A DNA stretch of 64,000 nt from Megascapheus bottae (GCA_024803745.1 JANJXV010000002.1:38151001-38215000); one strand, 5' to 3'; shown: positions 1 through 11,328, numbered from the stretch's first letter. Numbers and translations are program-made. Notes: generated by a model from the sequence alone, not told the origin.

Positions 1-614
1 GAATTTACAGTAAATCTGGAACACTTATCTGGAACTGTCAGTGCCAGAAACCCACCCAAAGCTACCTCAGCGGGGGTCTTGACTTACATTAATTTCGTCA
101 CTATTTCACAAATCCGCTCATTCTACTTAGCAATTATAAACCTACCAATTAAAAAAAGAAACATTCTTTTTTTTAGCCCATTGGTTTAGTTACAGCTCTC
201 CAATATGAAACAAAACACTCTCTCACATAGCAGCTTTTACATGCACGTAGAAAGCTTGCGCTCAGTGAAAGCCCCAAAGGCATTTTTTAAAATTCATACC
301 AAGGATTGAAAATCATTCTGCGTCCCATTTATGTAACTTAGTGTTTTGAATCTGAAAGTAGAACTTATTCCTTCCAAGTTTCTTGACTTTACTTTTATAG
401 TGTTCCGGTTTACAGATTGTTCTTCTTCACCTTTTTAATGTTCTGACATTGCTCCTATTAGCTATTCTGTCCCATTCTATGCTATTGATAAACATGATTA
501 ATTTGCTGCCTATATTGTTATGTGGGTCTTTGTTGCAAACGTGAAAGAAAGTGGGTGGAAGGACGGAGCCCCAGAATTCTCAACAAATCATCTCCTTCAG
601 GATGTTTGCGTAGC
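1..614. other. Unassigned AT-rich sequence
   Basis: I see no exon, repeat family or simple repeat here apart from short A or T runs. Probably unique intergenic or intronic DNA. Confidence 0.5.
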
Positions 615-700
615 CAGAGAGGGTGTGGTGGCACACCCTTGTAATCTATAAATCTCAGCACTCCAAAGGCAGGAGGCTATTGCCTGGTCTGTCCAGGTAT
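615..700 (+). repeat. B1-like (7SL-derived) SINE fragment
   Basis: The stretch carries the diagnostic 7SL/B1 5' motif (gtgtggtggcacaccc, then a diverged tgtaatc and aggcaggaggct). It ends within 90 bp without the tRNA-like right monomer. It is diverged, so an old monomeric copy. Confidence 0.6.
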
Positions 701-929
701 TTTACCTAGATAAGTTCTATTTTTATATCTACTCTTCAGACATAATCAAATAGCTCACATTTTTCACTCTTGGTGAAGAGTATGATGGTTACTCTGTCAG
801 ATAACACACACACTGACCTGTGAGAGTCTGGATTGTTATTCTTGGTATTAACCTGGGCCTCTAACCTACTAATAGGATCACATAATGAAATGAAATTTGT
901 TTGCTATTTTTTCTTTTTCTCTTTCTTTC

Positions 930-1150
930 TTTTTTTCTTAAACTCAGGGTCTCATTTGGCTTTTTTTTTTTTTGGCTTATGGCTCATATTGGACAACTTG
1001 AATCACACCCCCACTTCTAGCTTATTGTTGGTTAGTTGCAAGTAAAAGATTATTGTATTTGTCTGCTTCCACTGGCTTCAAACTGTAATCTATAGATCTC
1101 AGCCTCCTGAGTGGCTAGTATTACAGGAGTGAGCCACCAGCACGTGCTCA
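930..1150 (-). repeat. B1-Geo dimeric SINE, diverged, reverse orientation
   Basis: Read on the minus strand, the end near 1150 begins with the 7SL-type head (complement visible as cctcctgagtggctagtattacagg and gtgagccaccagc). It passes through the linker near 1030-1045 and ends in the Geo monomer, whose complement (aaactcagggtctca) lies near 940. Internal T runs and mismatches indicate an old copy. Confidence 0.7.
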
Positions 1151-1539
1151 TTTTACTTTTAATTCATGCTCCCCCCCCAAAGTTTATAAAGGTTTTTTTA
1201 AATTGGAATTTAAATTTGAATTCACCAGACTATGATTTTACCTTTTATTTTATATTTATATACTAGAAACTTATCTAAGTATTTCATAAAAAATATCTTA
1301 TTTAAATCTCTTCTTTCTGTGAGCTCTATAAGGATGGAATTAGCATCCAGAATTTACTAGACAGTGAGTTATAATTGGTTTAGAAACTTTTACTAGAGCT
1401 AATAAAAGAGGAAGAAATAAACTGAAACAAAATAAAACAAATTACTAACCAATTGAACTCAAGTCCTTGTTCTGATTCTTTGATTTCCAGAATCCAGTCT
1501 GGTCCTTCATTTAAAGTGTGACACCAAAACCCAATCAAC

Positions 1540-1541
<2 letters not shown>

Positions 1542-1590
<49 letters not shown>
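1542..1590. repeat. (CA)n microsatellite
   Basis: About 24 uninterrupted CA dinucleotides, followed by an imperfect CA-rich tail to about 1640. The Cys/Val-rich minus-strand reading frame across it is an artefact of the repeat. Confidence 0.97.
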
Positions 1591-1595
<5 letters not shown>

Positions 1596-1639
1596 CTTGC
1601 ACACATGGGCACACAGATACAGACACAGACACACACACC

Positions 1640-3298
1640 TTCCAATCAAAATCCAAATCAAATAAACTGAAGCCAGAAATGAAAGAAACTGATTTTAAAA
1701 AAATACATCGACTCCCAGGAAAGCATTAACAACTAGGCAATAAAGTTAACATAATATAAAATTTCCAGAGTGATAGCAAGAATTGATGGAATGTCACAAT
1801 TTAAAGGATGGAACTATAGGATACTAACCAATGTGTCTGATGAATGGACCATAAAAGTGCTCATAGGCCGTAGTGGCTCAGAGACATTTTTCCAGCCCTT
1901 GAACTTCCCTAGTTTCTAGCTTGGCTTACAATATTTGTCATCACTTTTTTTTTCCCTTTTAAACCTACAGTGGGAGAAAAAGAACTGAATGGGCTTGAAA
2001 TCCCACATGGTGTCATTTCTCTTTGAAAAGTGAGCAGTATTATATTATGAGAGTCACTGTAGACATGCATGAAATAGCAAAGTATTTAAGAGTAAGAGTG
2101 AAACTGTTTCCAATCGAATTATTTTTTAAGCATTCTTATTTTTGTATTACCTGATACATATTAATACTCCAGTGTCTTCTACATGAATAAACACATTCCC
2201 ATAAGAATCCTCTGCAATTTAAGAGTAGGAAAGGAGAAAAGCATGGAGTATAACTTCATCTCAAAGGCTCTTATTCGCTTTCTTTCTTCCTTTTTTTTTT
2301 TTTGGTTCAAAATTCTCAGCTCTGCAGTTTTTTATTCCTGGAAGCTCTTCAGGGCTGTTACTTAGTGTGGAAAGGATACCCTTCCTCATCCTCTCCAGTC
2401 ACGTTCTTCATTCTGAGACACATAACTTATTTATTATGTTATGTTAATGAAGCTACAGGCAGTGGTTTAGAATTTGCCATGCTCTGTGAAAGGCAGAAAG
2501 AAAAGGACCCTATAAAACACAGAGAATCTGGCCCAGAGAACATTTTATTACAAGACCCGCTTCTTTCTTAAAGACAGTAAACATGATGAATTTCTCTTTG
2601 CAACTGAATTTATGAAGATCGATGATTCTCTCTGTGGTTGTTTGCACTGAGTTTGCCTTGCAGTGTGAAGCCGGCTTGCAGACCAAATACATTTACTGCC
2701 ATCCCTAATGGCGGGACGCTATGGCTAAGGGATGACTGAGTGGGACTGAGGAGGGTGACATTACAGTTTCACCCTAGGAATGGAAAAAGAGTCTCCCCGC
2801 ACCCCCATGTGCACGTTACAGGGAGAAGTCCCAGGGGTGTCTCTGGGGGAAGCCTGGACCTGCTTGAAGTCCTTTCCCTACAACTTTCTGTAGTACTCTG
2901 TGCAGAGTGAGATGGGCTTTGCATTTGATTCTCAGTCATTCAGGGCACATGTTCGCTTTCTGCTGAGCTGACACAGAAGGGGCGAGTGGGAGGCAGGGGA
3001 GGGAGGAGAATGGAAGTCTTTGGAGCTAAGTGTTTAAGTGTCTTTCTCACTCAAAACACCGTTCAAGCCCCAGTGCACAGATGCAGCCACACGAGGGAGC
3101 GGGCTCCACCGTGCTAATAACAGGCGCGGCGCGCATCATTGGCTATGCAGATCACAGAAGAAAGCCATTCTGCTTAGCTCCGACTCCATCCGGACCCTTT
3201 ACCTTTTGAAGGATAAAAAAGAATGAATTGAAGATCAAAATCATCAGCCTTATTTGGCTTCATCCAAGATTTATGGCAGCTGCTTCCAAGGGCGACTG
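1640..3298. other. Unassigned sequence with a small GC/CpG-rich patch
   Basis: No repeat family is recognised. Most is AT-rich, but about 3060-3190 is locally GC-rich with several CpGs (gcgcggcgcgc near 3123) and an octamer-like atgcagat near 3144. No splice-flanked open frame supports an exon. Confidence 0.4.
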
Positions 3299-3352
3299 AA
3301 AAAAATAAGAAAGAGAAAGAAAGAAAGAAGGAAGGAAGAAAGGAAAAAAAAC
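3299..3352. repeat. Purine-rich (GAAA/GGAA)n low-complexity tract
   Basis: An unbroken A/G run with imperfect aaag and gaag units. Low complexity, not coding. Confidence 0.85.
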
Positions 3353-3559
3353 CCTAAAAACAAACCCAATTGCAGAATTCACATCTGTTCCATTTCTTGT
3401 CTTGCAATATTTTATAAATGTTACAAGCAAAGAAAACCTCTGGGGACATTAAAATTAAACAACCTCTATTATTTCCCTCTTTGGGAACCAGAGCATATAT
3501 CAATAATCTCTATATTTAAATAGTCTCATCTGTATCATACCTTTTAGATTCACTGTCTC

Positions 3560-3800
3560 AGAAGCCTACGTTTAGTTTATTCATTTACCGAAGGTTATTA
3601 TAATATGGGATTCATGTCATTGTGATGTCCAAGGCATTAAACTTTGATTTAAATTGTTAATAATACAGTGCCCATTATTGCTAAGCTTTATACATGAATC
3701 CATTTTTAGAAAGCAACATTTAAAGGGTATATCAACTAACATTTGAAATGAAGACATATTGTCCTTAATTTAAGTGCCTTGAAGTGCAGCCAGAAAGAAA
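3560..3800. other. Candidate conserved non-coding element
   Basis: AT-rich, repeat-free, non-simple sequence with homeodomain-like TAAT cores (gttaataatac near 3657) and no coding potential. The CNE label is an inference from texture only; no alignment was available. Confidence 0.2.
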
Positions 3801-4344
3801 AAGAATAACTTATTAAAAAAGAAAACCGAACAGCCAAGAGGACATTACTGGGGTATGTGTGGAAGTAAATAAGGCTGCTTCGGTTTCCTTAGATGCTTTG
3901 ATTAGTTTTGACAGCAAGAAATATATCTTGCATCCATATGATAAAAGCCTACAATATAAATGAGGCTGATAACAGTGGCTCACAAATTATCCCGAGGATC
4001 AAGCACAGCAGACAAAAATTGATATGGCAAATTAGCTTTCTGTTTGTAAGATGTACAAATGCTCTAAACTTTTCTTTCATAGGAAAAACCCTTATTCTTA
4101 AAAAACTCCTTAGTGGAGTCATCCTTATAGACCTTTCTGGTGCCTTTCTTTAATCCTAAACAAATGAAAGCCTTTCACAGTTACACCTGACTGTCTCTTG
4201 GCTCTCGGCTGCTGTGTTGCTTGTTAGAAGGATCAAATGTCAAATGCCCAACGGAAATGGACATGAGCTAATAATGAGGCCTGACTCACGGGAAATGCTT
4301 CCCATTGAATGAACAGCTGTCACTGGAAATGAATGGTGGATCCA

Positions 4345-4565
4345 AAGAGATCCAAGTTCAAGTCTAAGTTTTTTCTTATTAGTTGGAACACCTTGAAAAA
4401 GATCCTCCCCATCTCTGACGTTAAGCTCTGTTTTGCAGAATGCAGCTGTGAATCCGCCCCTTACAAAGCTGCTGTGAGAAGGGAGGGATTTAATATAAGT
4501 ATTTTGAATCTGGAAAAGTGCTTGGGCACATAGAAGGTCTGGGTAAATGTTGGTTCTTTGTTTTC
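4345..4565 (+). repeat. MIR (mammalian-wide SINE)
   Basis: The order of segments matches MIR: a diverged tRNA-related head (gttcaagtcta), core (cccatctctgac), then the tail pattern of a ctgctgtgagaagggaggga segment, aaaagtgcttgggcacatagaagg and gtaaatgttggtt. Divergence is high, as expected for this old family. Confidence 0.8.
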
Positions 4566-5339
4566 TAACCTCTTCTTGCAACTTAATGTGATAGTCACAA
4601 AATTATCATAAGCATGTACTTCATATATTTCTCTTTGGAATGCAATGCTTATTTAGAAAACTCAGAGAGGAGAGAGAGGAGAAAGGCATGTGATTTAATT
4701 GGGGTGTATTGTGTATTGGTACAGGAAATCTCAACTTCCATCCATCATTGTGTTCTCATTGGACCCCATATTACCTCCAGTGGACGTGGCTCATCGCATT
4801 AGGTCTCTCAGAATGTGCCACGTGCAAGGCATTTCCTCCTGATCTAGCGGAAGGAAAGGATGGACCATTTCATTTTCTAAACATTATCACCTACCCATTG
4901 TCACTAAGGAAACTTCCTCGCTACGTTACCATCCTAACCTTTCTATTTCCTTTCTTCCTCTTACCGAAAGTTAACAGTTGCTATTGTGACCTGTCTTCTT
5001 TCCTGCTTGCATTTCCAGGCCTTGCCTAGTATACAGCAGGCAGGTGATAATGCTATTAATACCTATAATTATATACACGTATGTATATGGAAGTTAATCC
5101 TCCTGAAAACCCTATGAGGTAATGAGGTCTTTCATCTTGACTGGACTTGATTGAATTAAGACATGCCTCGGAGATTAGTGTAGCACTCTTCTGAGTGTGT
5201 CCTGTGAGGACATTTTCAGAGAAAACTGGTGTATGTGATAACAACAAACAACAGAAGGTGGAAGACAAACCCTGAATGTGAGCAGCAGCATTCAACAGGT
5301 GGGTTGCAATGAGAGGGGAAAGACAAACAAGTTTGTATA

Positions 5340-5555
5340 GGCATTCTCCCTCTTTCTCTCTCTTTCCCTCCCCTCCTTGCTCTCCTCTCCCTTCCCCCCT
5401 TCACTCCCACTTTCTTCCCCACTCCTCCTCCTCCCTCTCCCCTCTCCTCTTTCTTTCCCCCTTCCCTCTCTCTTCTTCCTTCCTCTTCTCCCCTCTCTGC
5501 CTGTCTGTTATCTCATCTCTCCCCCTGCCCCTCTCCTTCCCTCCTAGCCATCTTG
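5340..5555. repeat. Polypyrimidine (CT-rich) tract
   Basis: More than 200 bp of nearly pure C/T with irregular tccctc/ttcctc units. It gives long Ser/Pro/Leu or Arg/Glu/Gly frames on either strand that are not genes. A mirror-repeat tract of this kind can in principle form triplex DNA. Confidence 0.9.
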
Positions 5556-5828
5556 AAGTGGTCAGCTCTTCCCATGCCATCTTCTCTGTCTTCCTGTTCT
5601 GTCTCACCACAGGCTGTAGTGATAGGACTGAGTGAGAAGTCTGGCTAACACAGTTGGGTGCAGTCATTTTTTGCCATATGGTAGGTATAGAAAATGATAT
5701 TCCAGGGAGTTAGATGAGTTGCCTAACAGTAGGCTAAATGCATGAATGGATCCATGGATCTTAACTATGAGAGGAAATCTCCCCTCATTTTCATGGAACC
5801 TTTCTTGCTCTTGTATCAATTAGGGATT

Positions 5829-5945
5829 GGAGGCAGGGTGTGGTGGCATGTGCCTGTAATCCCAGCTACTTTGGAGAAGAAATAGAAGGATTAAGGAGAA
5901 GTAAAGCAAAATCTCCCAGTACTTCCCCAAACAAACCAAACAAAA
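5829..5945 (+). repeat. B1-like SINE monomer
   Basis: Begins with gcagggtgtggtggcatg followed by tgcctgtaatcccagctact, the canonical 7SL-type promoter region, and ends in an A-rich tail near 5930-5945. No Geo monomer follows. Confidence 0.75.
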
Positions 5946-6084
5946 TCAATTAGGTAATGTAATATAGGACATATTACAGCTAAATACAGCATTTTAGCAT
6001 TTGAGGAAACAATAGAAGAGGGAAGTCTCTGATCTCTCCCATATCATATTTCTTTGGTATAAACTTTAAAAAAAAATTACATGT

Positions 6085-6158
6085 TTGTGCTTCTGAGGAT
6101 TGAATTCAAGGTCTCATATTAGGCAAGTGTTCTGTCACTTGAGCTATGCCCTTAACCT
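6085..6158 (-). repeat. ID-like tRNA-derived SINE fragment
   Basis: The complement of an ID body is visible: gaggattgaattcaagg, aggcaagtgttctgtcactt and gagctatgccc. Monomeric, with no Geo half. Abuts the (GTAT)n repeat. Confidence 0.6.
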
Positions 6159-6169
6159 TTTTTGCTGTA

Positions 6170-6171
6170 TG

Positions 6172-6205
<34 letters not shown>

Positions 6206-6222
6206 TGTATGTATGTATGTAT
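6170..6222. repeat. (GTAT)n microsatellite
   Basis: About 12 tandem tatg units between two SINEs, probably seeded in a SINE tail. Confidence 0.95.
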
Positions 6223-6745
6223 TTTGTTGGTCATGAGACTTGAACTCAGGGCCTGGGCACTGTCTCTGAGCTCTTTTGCTCACCACTTTGAGATACACTA
6301 CCTACCACTTTTTCTTTTTTTTTTTGGTGGGTCATGGAGCTTGAACTCTGGGCCTGGGCGCTATCCCTGAGATCTTCAGCACAAGGCTATCATCCTACCC
6401 CCTGGGCCTGGGTGCTGTTCCTGAGCTCGTCAGCTCAAGACTACACCCTACCCCTTGAGCCTCAGCCCCACTTCCTGTTAGTAGTGGTTAATTGTAGATA
6501 AGAGTCTCATCATTAGTGCCTGGGCTGGCTTTGAACTTTGATCCTCAGATATCAGCCTCCTCTGAGTAGCTAGGATTATAGGCGTTGAGCCATGGTGCCC
6601 AGCCACAGTACCACTTTTTTGAGTTAATTGGAGATAAGAATCTCATGGGGACTTTTCTGCCTGGGCTGGCTTTGAACATGGATCCTCAGATCTCAGCTTC
6701 CTGAGCAGCTAGGATTACAGGTATGAGTCACCAGTGCTCGGCCAG
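6223..6745 (-). mobile_element. B1-Geo dimeric SINE split by a second SINE
   Basis: The Geo monomer complement (gtcatgagacttgaactcag, then gggcctgggcactgtc) occupies 6223-6302. The rest of the element (linker gttaattggagataag, then the 7SL-like monomer ending near ccagtgctcggcc) resumes at 6620-6745. The interruption at 6314-6608 is a second copy of the same family in the same orientation, flanked by taccacttttt at 6303-6313 and 6609-6619. Confidence 0.85.
6314..6608 (-). mobile_element. B1-Geo SINE inserted into another B1-Geo SINE
   Basis: A complete minus-strand dimer with its T-run at the left and an 11-bp target-site duplication (taccacttttt). The Geo half holds an imperfect tandem duplication of about 54 bp: the gggcctggg segment starts at 6350 and again at 6404, making this copy longer than its relatives. 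Confidence 0.85.
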
Positions 6746-6759
6746 CCTTAATTATTTTT

Positions 6760-7000
6760 CAAATGAAGTCTCATGTTTATGCCTGGGCTAGCTTGGGCTT
6801 CAATCCTCCTATATGTACTCCTCTTTTATTTGGAAAATCAAGTGTGTTCCACCGTGTCCAGCTTTTCTTAGTTCACATCAGTCTCACAAACTTTTTGGCC
6901 GAGCTGGTCTCAAGCCACAATCTTCCTGATCTCAAGAAAATCTCCTGATCCTAGCCTCTTGAGAAGCTAGCCTGACAAGTGTGAGAAATTGTAGTCAGCC
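6760..7000 (-). repeat. Diverged B1-like remnants
   Basis: Two weak 7SL-type complements. One lies at about 6765-6860 (gtctcatgtttatgcctggg), the other at about 6885-7000 (gccgagctggtctcaagcc, cctagcctcttgagaagctag). Both are old; boundaries are approximate. Confidence 0.45.
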
Positions 7001-7602
7001 CTCAAAGGATTTGTGGATGTCTCTAAGCAAGTCCTAACGCATTCACTCCTGAGGTGCCTTCCCTGTACCTGAAGGAAAATAACATCTTTATCCTTAAAGA
7101 CACAAGAGACACCAAGGTGAGTCAGAGCCAACAGACCTTGCTATCCCCCACTTTATTTCGATTGGATCATCTACTTTTGTATTTTTCCAGTCAAACCACC
7201 CACATCATCATTCAATTTAGTATAATATTCACAGATGTGTCTGTCATTTCTGATGGAGCTTTTGTTCTGTAACCTTCAGCTAAATAAGCTTGTATGCCTT
7301 TTCTTTTGTTTATCTGTTTTTGGTTGAGAGGTCTTAGGGATGGATACTAGCAATTTTCTTTCATTTGAATCTGTAAATAACCACAGTTTCATTTCATCAT
7401 GTTGGTCCTCTCCTCCCCTCCCACCCCTCCCCCATTTTCTGGCTTTTATACTAAACCTTGCATGAATTGTAGGTTGGCATTACGTTGTCATTTTCCTGCT
7501 GGTAAGGAGAGATGGTGATGGAGCTCTCTTCTGTGGAGGTCCATGCTATAAGAGTACATTGTGGCACTTTGAAGTTGGTTCTGAGGAATCACTCACAGGA
7601 CA

Positions 7603-7850
7603 CCCCCCCCCCCCCGGCTTTTTTGTGGATCATGGGCCTTGAACTTGGCCTGGGTGTTGTTCCTGAGCTCTTCAGGTGAAGGCTACCACCCTACCCTTGA
7701 GCCAAGCCTCACTTCCCCTTTTCTAGAGGTTAATTGGAGATAAGAGTCTCAGGTCCTTTTGTGCCTGGGCTGGCATTGAACCTTGATCCTCAGATCTCAG
7801 CCTCCTGAGTAGATAGGATTACAGGCATGAGGCACTGCGCCTGCTCCAGG
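7603..7850 (-). repeat. B1-Geo dimeric SINE with flanking poly-C
   Basis: A 13-base C run at 7603-7615 precedes the Geo complement (ggatcatgggccttgaac), then gttaattggagataagag, then the 7SL half (agatctcagcctcctgagta, gattacaggcatgag). The order identifies a reverse-oriented dimer. Confidence 0.85.
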
Positions 7851-8434
7851 CCCTTCTTTAGAAGGGTGGGACTTCTGAGAGAGGGGAGTTTAAAGAAAGA
7901 GAATGGGTTCCCATTAGTTATGTCAGTTATAGACTGAGTATGGCTGATGCAAGGCTTTCACAGAAGCTGGAAGTGTCCAGCTGAATCTGTTTCCCGTAGA
8001 CAGGCCTTGCTGGCAGAGCTGCTGGGGCTGCTTTGCAGCATCCTGGAACAGCACCCATCTTGCTGCAATTTCCTCTTTATTCAGGATACACAGTCTTCCT
8101 AGGGTTGCCAGGTATGGCATGGAGGGGTGAGAGGGTTCCCCAGCATGCTGGAGGGGGTACAGCCAGCCTCCCCAGGCCTGCCATGCTTTCGGCTCTCTTT
8201 GCTGGTGGCTGTCAGGTGCCCTAAGTCACTGTCGCCTCCCGCCTTATTTTGTGCCTGATTCTCCTAAAAAGTCAAGGTATGTGGTAGTCATTTTCTATAC
8301 AGACGAGATTATTTTTCCCTTTTCCTTTCAAGAGCTAGATGGTTTGGGTGATTGGACATTGTAGCCTTTAGGGGATGAGTATATCAAGTTCTTTTTCTGT
8401 CTCATCATTATACCATATAATAATAAAATGCAGA

Positions 8435-8530
8435 CTACAACTCTATTGAGGCATGGATCCCACAAATATGAATTGTGTGCCTACAAAGTGCCAGGCACTG
8501 TGGTAAGCTCAGGAGTTGGAAGCAAGTCAA
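8435..8530 (+). repeat. Old mammalian-wide repeat (L2/MIR class)
   Basis: The phrase gtgtgcctacaaagtgccag followed by gcactgtggtaagctcagg is the hallmark of widespread ancient mammalian repeats. The exact family cannot be fixed by eye. Confidence 0.5.
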
Positions 8531-8734
8531 GTGTGCTCCTTCCCTGCCATCCCATCACCACCACCCCACCTACCTCACCCCGAGAAAACTACATCTGTGG
8601 GGGACTGAATCCTGGTAAGAAGATGAGGGAAGGTCGCCAAGAGGAAAGGTCTTGGAGCTGGGAAAGATGAAAGCCATAGGATGAGGCTGTAACATTTATA
8701 AAAGGCTCTGTCCTTTTTTTCAAGGAGTTTTCTA

Positions 8735-8890
8735 CCTATGACTGAATTTCACTCTCCCAGCAACCCCGTGAGTTAGTTCATCTTGTACATGGTGACTCAG
8801 GGCATCAAGAGTGCTTTTGTGACTTGCCTCAGACCAGTCACACCACTAGTCTAATGGGTGGGGACCAGGCATTTTGTCTTCTGACTCTTC
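8735..8890 (+). repeat. MIR-like remnant
   Basis: The order cagcaaccccgtgagttagt, atggtgactcagggcatcaa, gtgacttgcctcagaccagt, cacaccactagtctaatggg matches the MIR-class core and tail pattern of a parity gap, 'gaaactgaggca', 'cttgcccaaggtcac' and 'agctagtaagtgg', heavily diverged. Confidence 0.55.
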
Positions 8891-9090
8891 AGAGAAAGAG
8901 GTGACAGACCCAAGTTCAGATTGTATTGTATTCCTCCAGTTATGATGCTGGCAGATTGCATTCTTTTAGTTATATTTGGCCTTTGGCATATGTAGGTGGA
9001 AAATGGTGACTACAAATGCCAGATTCATAGGGTTATGGAGACATGGTGAGATGTGTATGCTTAGAAAATATCCATTCCTCTAGCTCTTTG

Positions 9091-9091
<1 letters not shown>

Positions 9092-9135
<44 letters not shown>
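9092..9135. repeat. (TG)n microsatellite
   Basis: About 21 uninterrupted TG dinucleotides. Confidence 0.97.
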
Positions 9136-9136
<1 letters not shown>

Positions 9137-9721
9137 CATGGATGTTTTCTGTGCTAAGACCTTGTAAGTTCCTGCTCTATCCTGGGTGAATACAGATGCA
9201 TATACATAGATTAAAGATGTCCTTTCTAATGTGTATGGGAAGAACATTGTGCATTTATTCTTAGGTATGTGGTAGCTGCGTCTGCAGGATGGAGAAAGTT
9301 AGCTCTGCAGTGTAGCTACTGTGTGTGGATGGACTCAGAGAAGCAGAACAGCACTGATAGTTTCCACTCAGCTGCCTGGATGAAGCTAAGACTTCCACTT
9401 AAATTAATGTTCAATTGTACAGCCGACTCATTCCAGCTCTTTGGTACATTCTAGTTTAAAAGATATATTTTTAAAGTGAGTGCTGGGGGCTTACTAGCAT
9501 TATAGGCTTCACCACTTGTGGCCTGGTTAAAATAAACAAGAAAAAAGAGAAAAAGGGAATGCTTTTTAATAAGATGCTCTGTATAGGGTCTAGTAGATGA
9601 AAAACAATAGCCATTAACATGATGGCTCAGATATTATGCTAGGAGCCAAGAAGTTAGAAAATGTGAGAGAGACACACAGAGAGAAAGTGAGAGAAAGACA
9701 GAGATAAAAAAATAGGTTTGA

Positions 9722-10024
9722 CAAAAGCCATATGAGTGATTGTTGTCCTTAATGTACTATGTTATCTCTCATCTCTTTTGCTGTCCCTTGGTTATCTCAT
9801 ATTGTTACAGTATGTCACTTTGTTATCTGATATATTGGATATATGCGTATTTGGTTATTTGAAATTGGATAGGAAAGGGGGGAAAATAAGATGAGGGTGG
9901 GGGTGGGGGGGAGGGAAATGGGGACCAAGACATGAGGAAGGGTATCAATGTATGTGAAGTAATGCACCTTCCATCTGGCAAATGTAATGTAACCCTTCTA
10001 TTAATTACAATAAAAATTATATGG
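9722..10024 (+). mobile_element. L1 3' end (3' UTR only), forward
   Basis: A severely 5'-truncated L1. It runs from atgagtgattgttgtcctta through a G-rich polypurine tract (about 9887-9918) to gtaacccttctattaattac, a poly(A) signal aataaa at 10009-10014 and an A-rich tail. Flanking direct repeats aaaaaataggtttga (9707-9721) and aaaaaatagatttga (10025-10039) differ by one base and mark the insertion. Confidence 0.88.
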
Positions 10025-10765
10025 AAAAAATAGATTTGAGTTGAGACCTACTGGGACAATTCAGTCCATGTATGGGTCTGAGTTCTGAGCCTCTATCTAT
10101 GTTCAACCTGGAGCAGAATCTTCTGCCTAGAAAGCCACTGAGCAATGTCAAGGCTTTCTGGCAGGAATTCTTTTACTACCCTCGATTATATATCAGGGCC
10201 ACATCTGCTACCCTTTTTCTTTTATTCTTTCTCCTCACCTTCAAATACCCTTGGGTAGTTATTCTGTGAAGCTAACCTTCCAAAGCCTTGTGTGGCACTG
10301 GGGTATGGAGCTAGGTTTCTGACAGAGTGGAGCTGAAGGGACTTGGTCACTGGTGATGTGGCTGTGGCCCACTCTGGGTCAGGCAGAATCTTTAAGAGGG
10401 GAGGACATGGCATCTATTTTGTGCCTGAAAAGAAAGAAGATGGCAGAGGCAAGCATAGGGGAGGGTTAGGGGATAGAAGGCACATGTGGGAGGTGAGAGG
10501 CTGGCGGGCTATCTGACAAGAAGGAAGTCCAAGGCAGGACTGTTTGCTGGAACCACCATGGACAATGACTCCGTTCTGGGCAATGTTATTGCTCGGGAGA
10601 TAAAAGTATTAGAAGCGATAAATACTGTAGACTCTTAAGGGCAATGCATCATTATAGCAGTTTGCATTTTTTTTTTTGGTTACATGGAAAACAGGTGCTT
10701 TCCTAAGAGCAGACATCCATGGGGACTTTCAAGCCAAGAAAATGATGATTTAAAACCCATATCTT

Positions 10766-11025
10766 GCTAGGTGCTGGTGGTCCCAGCTACTTAGGAGGCT
10801 GAGATCTGAGGTTCATGATTTAAAGCCAGCTTCATCAGGAAAGTCTATGAGATTTTTTTTATCTCCAATTAATGCCCTCCCTCCACTCCTCTCCAAAAAA
10901 TCCAAAAGTAGAGTTGTAGCTCAAGTGGTAGAGTAGTGCCAGTCTTGGGCATAAAAAGCTCAAAACAGTGTCCAGGCCCTGAGTTCAAGCACAAGAGCCC
11001 GCATATCGAAACAACAACAAAGAAA
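10766..11025 (+). repeat. B1-Geo dimeric SINE
   Basis: The left half starts ctaggtgctggtggtcccag and contains cttaggaggctgagatctga. The right half contains gtagctcaagtggtagagta and ccaggccctgagttcaagc. A pyrimidine-rich insertion replaces part of the linker near 10871-10895. Confidence 0.85.
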
Positions 11026-11107
11026 GAAAACAAAACATCTATTCCGTCATCCCCACATCTTGTAAGTGGGTGATGCTTCATTGACTTTATTTATTTAGAT
11101 TTATTTG

Positions 11108-11328
11108 ATTGATCTTGGGGCTTGAACTCAGGGCCTGGGCACTGTTTCTGAGCTCTTTTGCTCGTGGCAGGTCTCCTACCACTTATTCCATAGCTCTGTT
11201 TCTGGTTTTCTAGTGGTAAATTGGAGATAAGCATCTCATGGACTTTGCTGCCTGGACATGGTTTTGAATCACAATCATCAGATCTCAGACTCCTGAACTG
11301 TTAGGATTGCAGGCGTGAGCCTGGCTTT
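11108..11328 (-). repeat. B1-Geo dimeric SINE
   Basis: Geo complement (ggggcttgaactcagggcct), linker (gtaaattggagataagcat), then the 7SL half (agatctcagactcctgaact, attgcaggcgtgagcc). Lies 82 bp from an oppositely oriented relative, forming an inverted pair. Confidence 0.85.

Noticed and set aside
1542..1640. CRISPR-like regular repeats
   Set aside because: All short tandem arrays in the window are simple microsatellites without spacers; the DNA is mammalian.
5216..5667. Charged or Ser/Pro-rich frames on both strands
   Set aside because: Translation of a CT-rich low-complexity tract.
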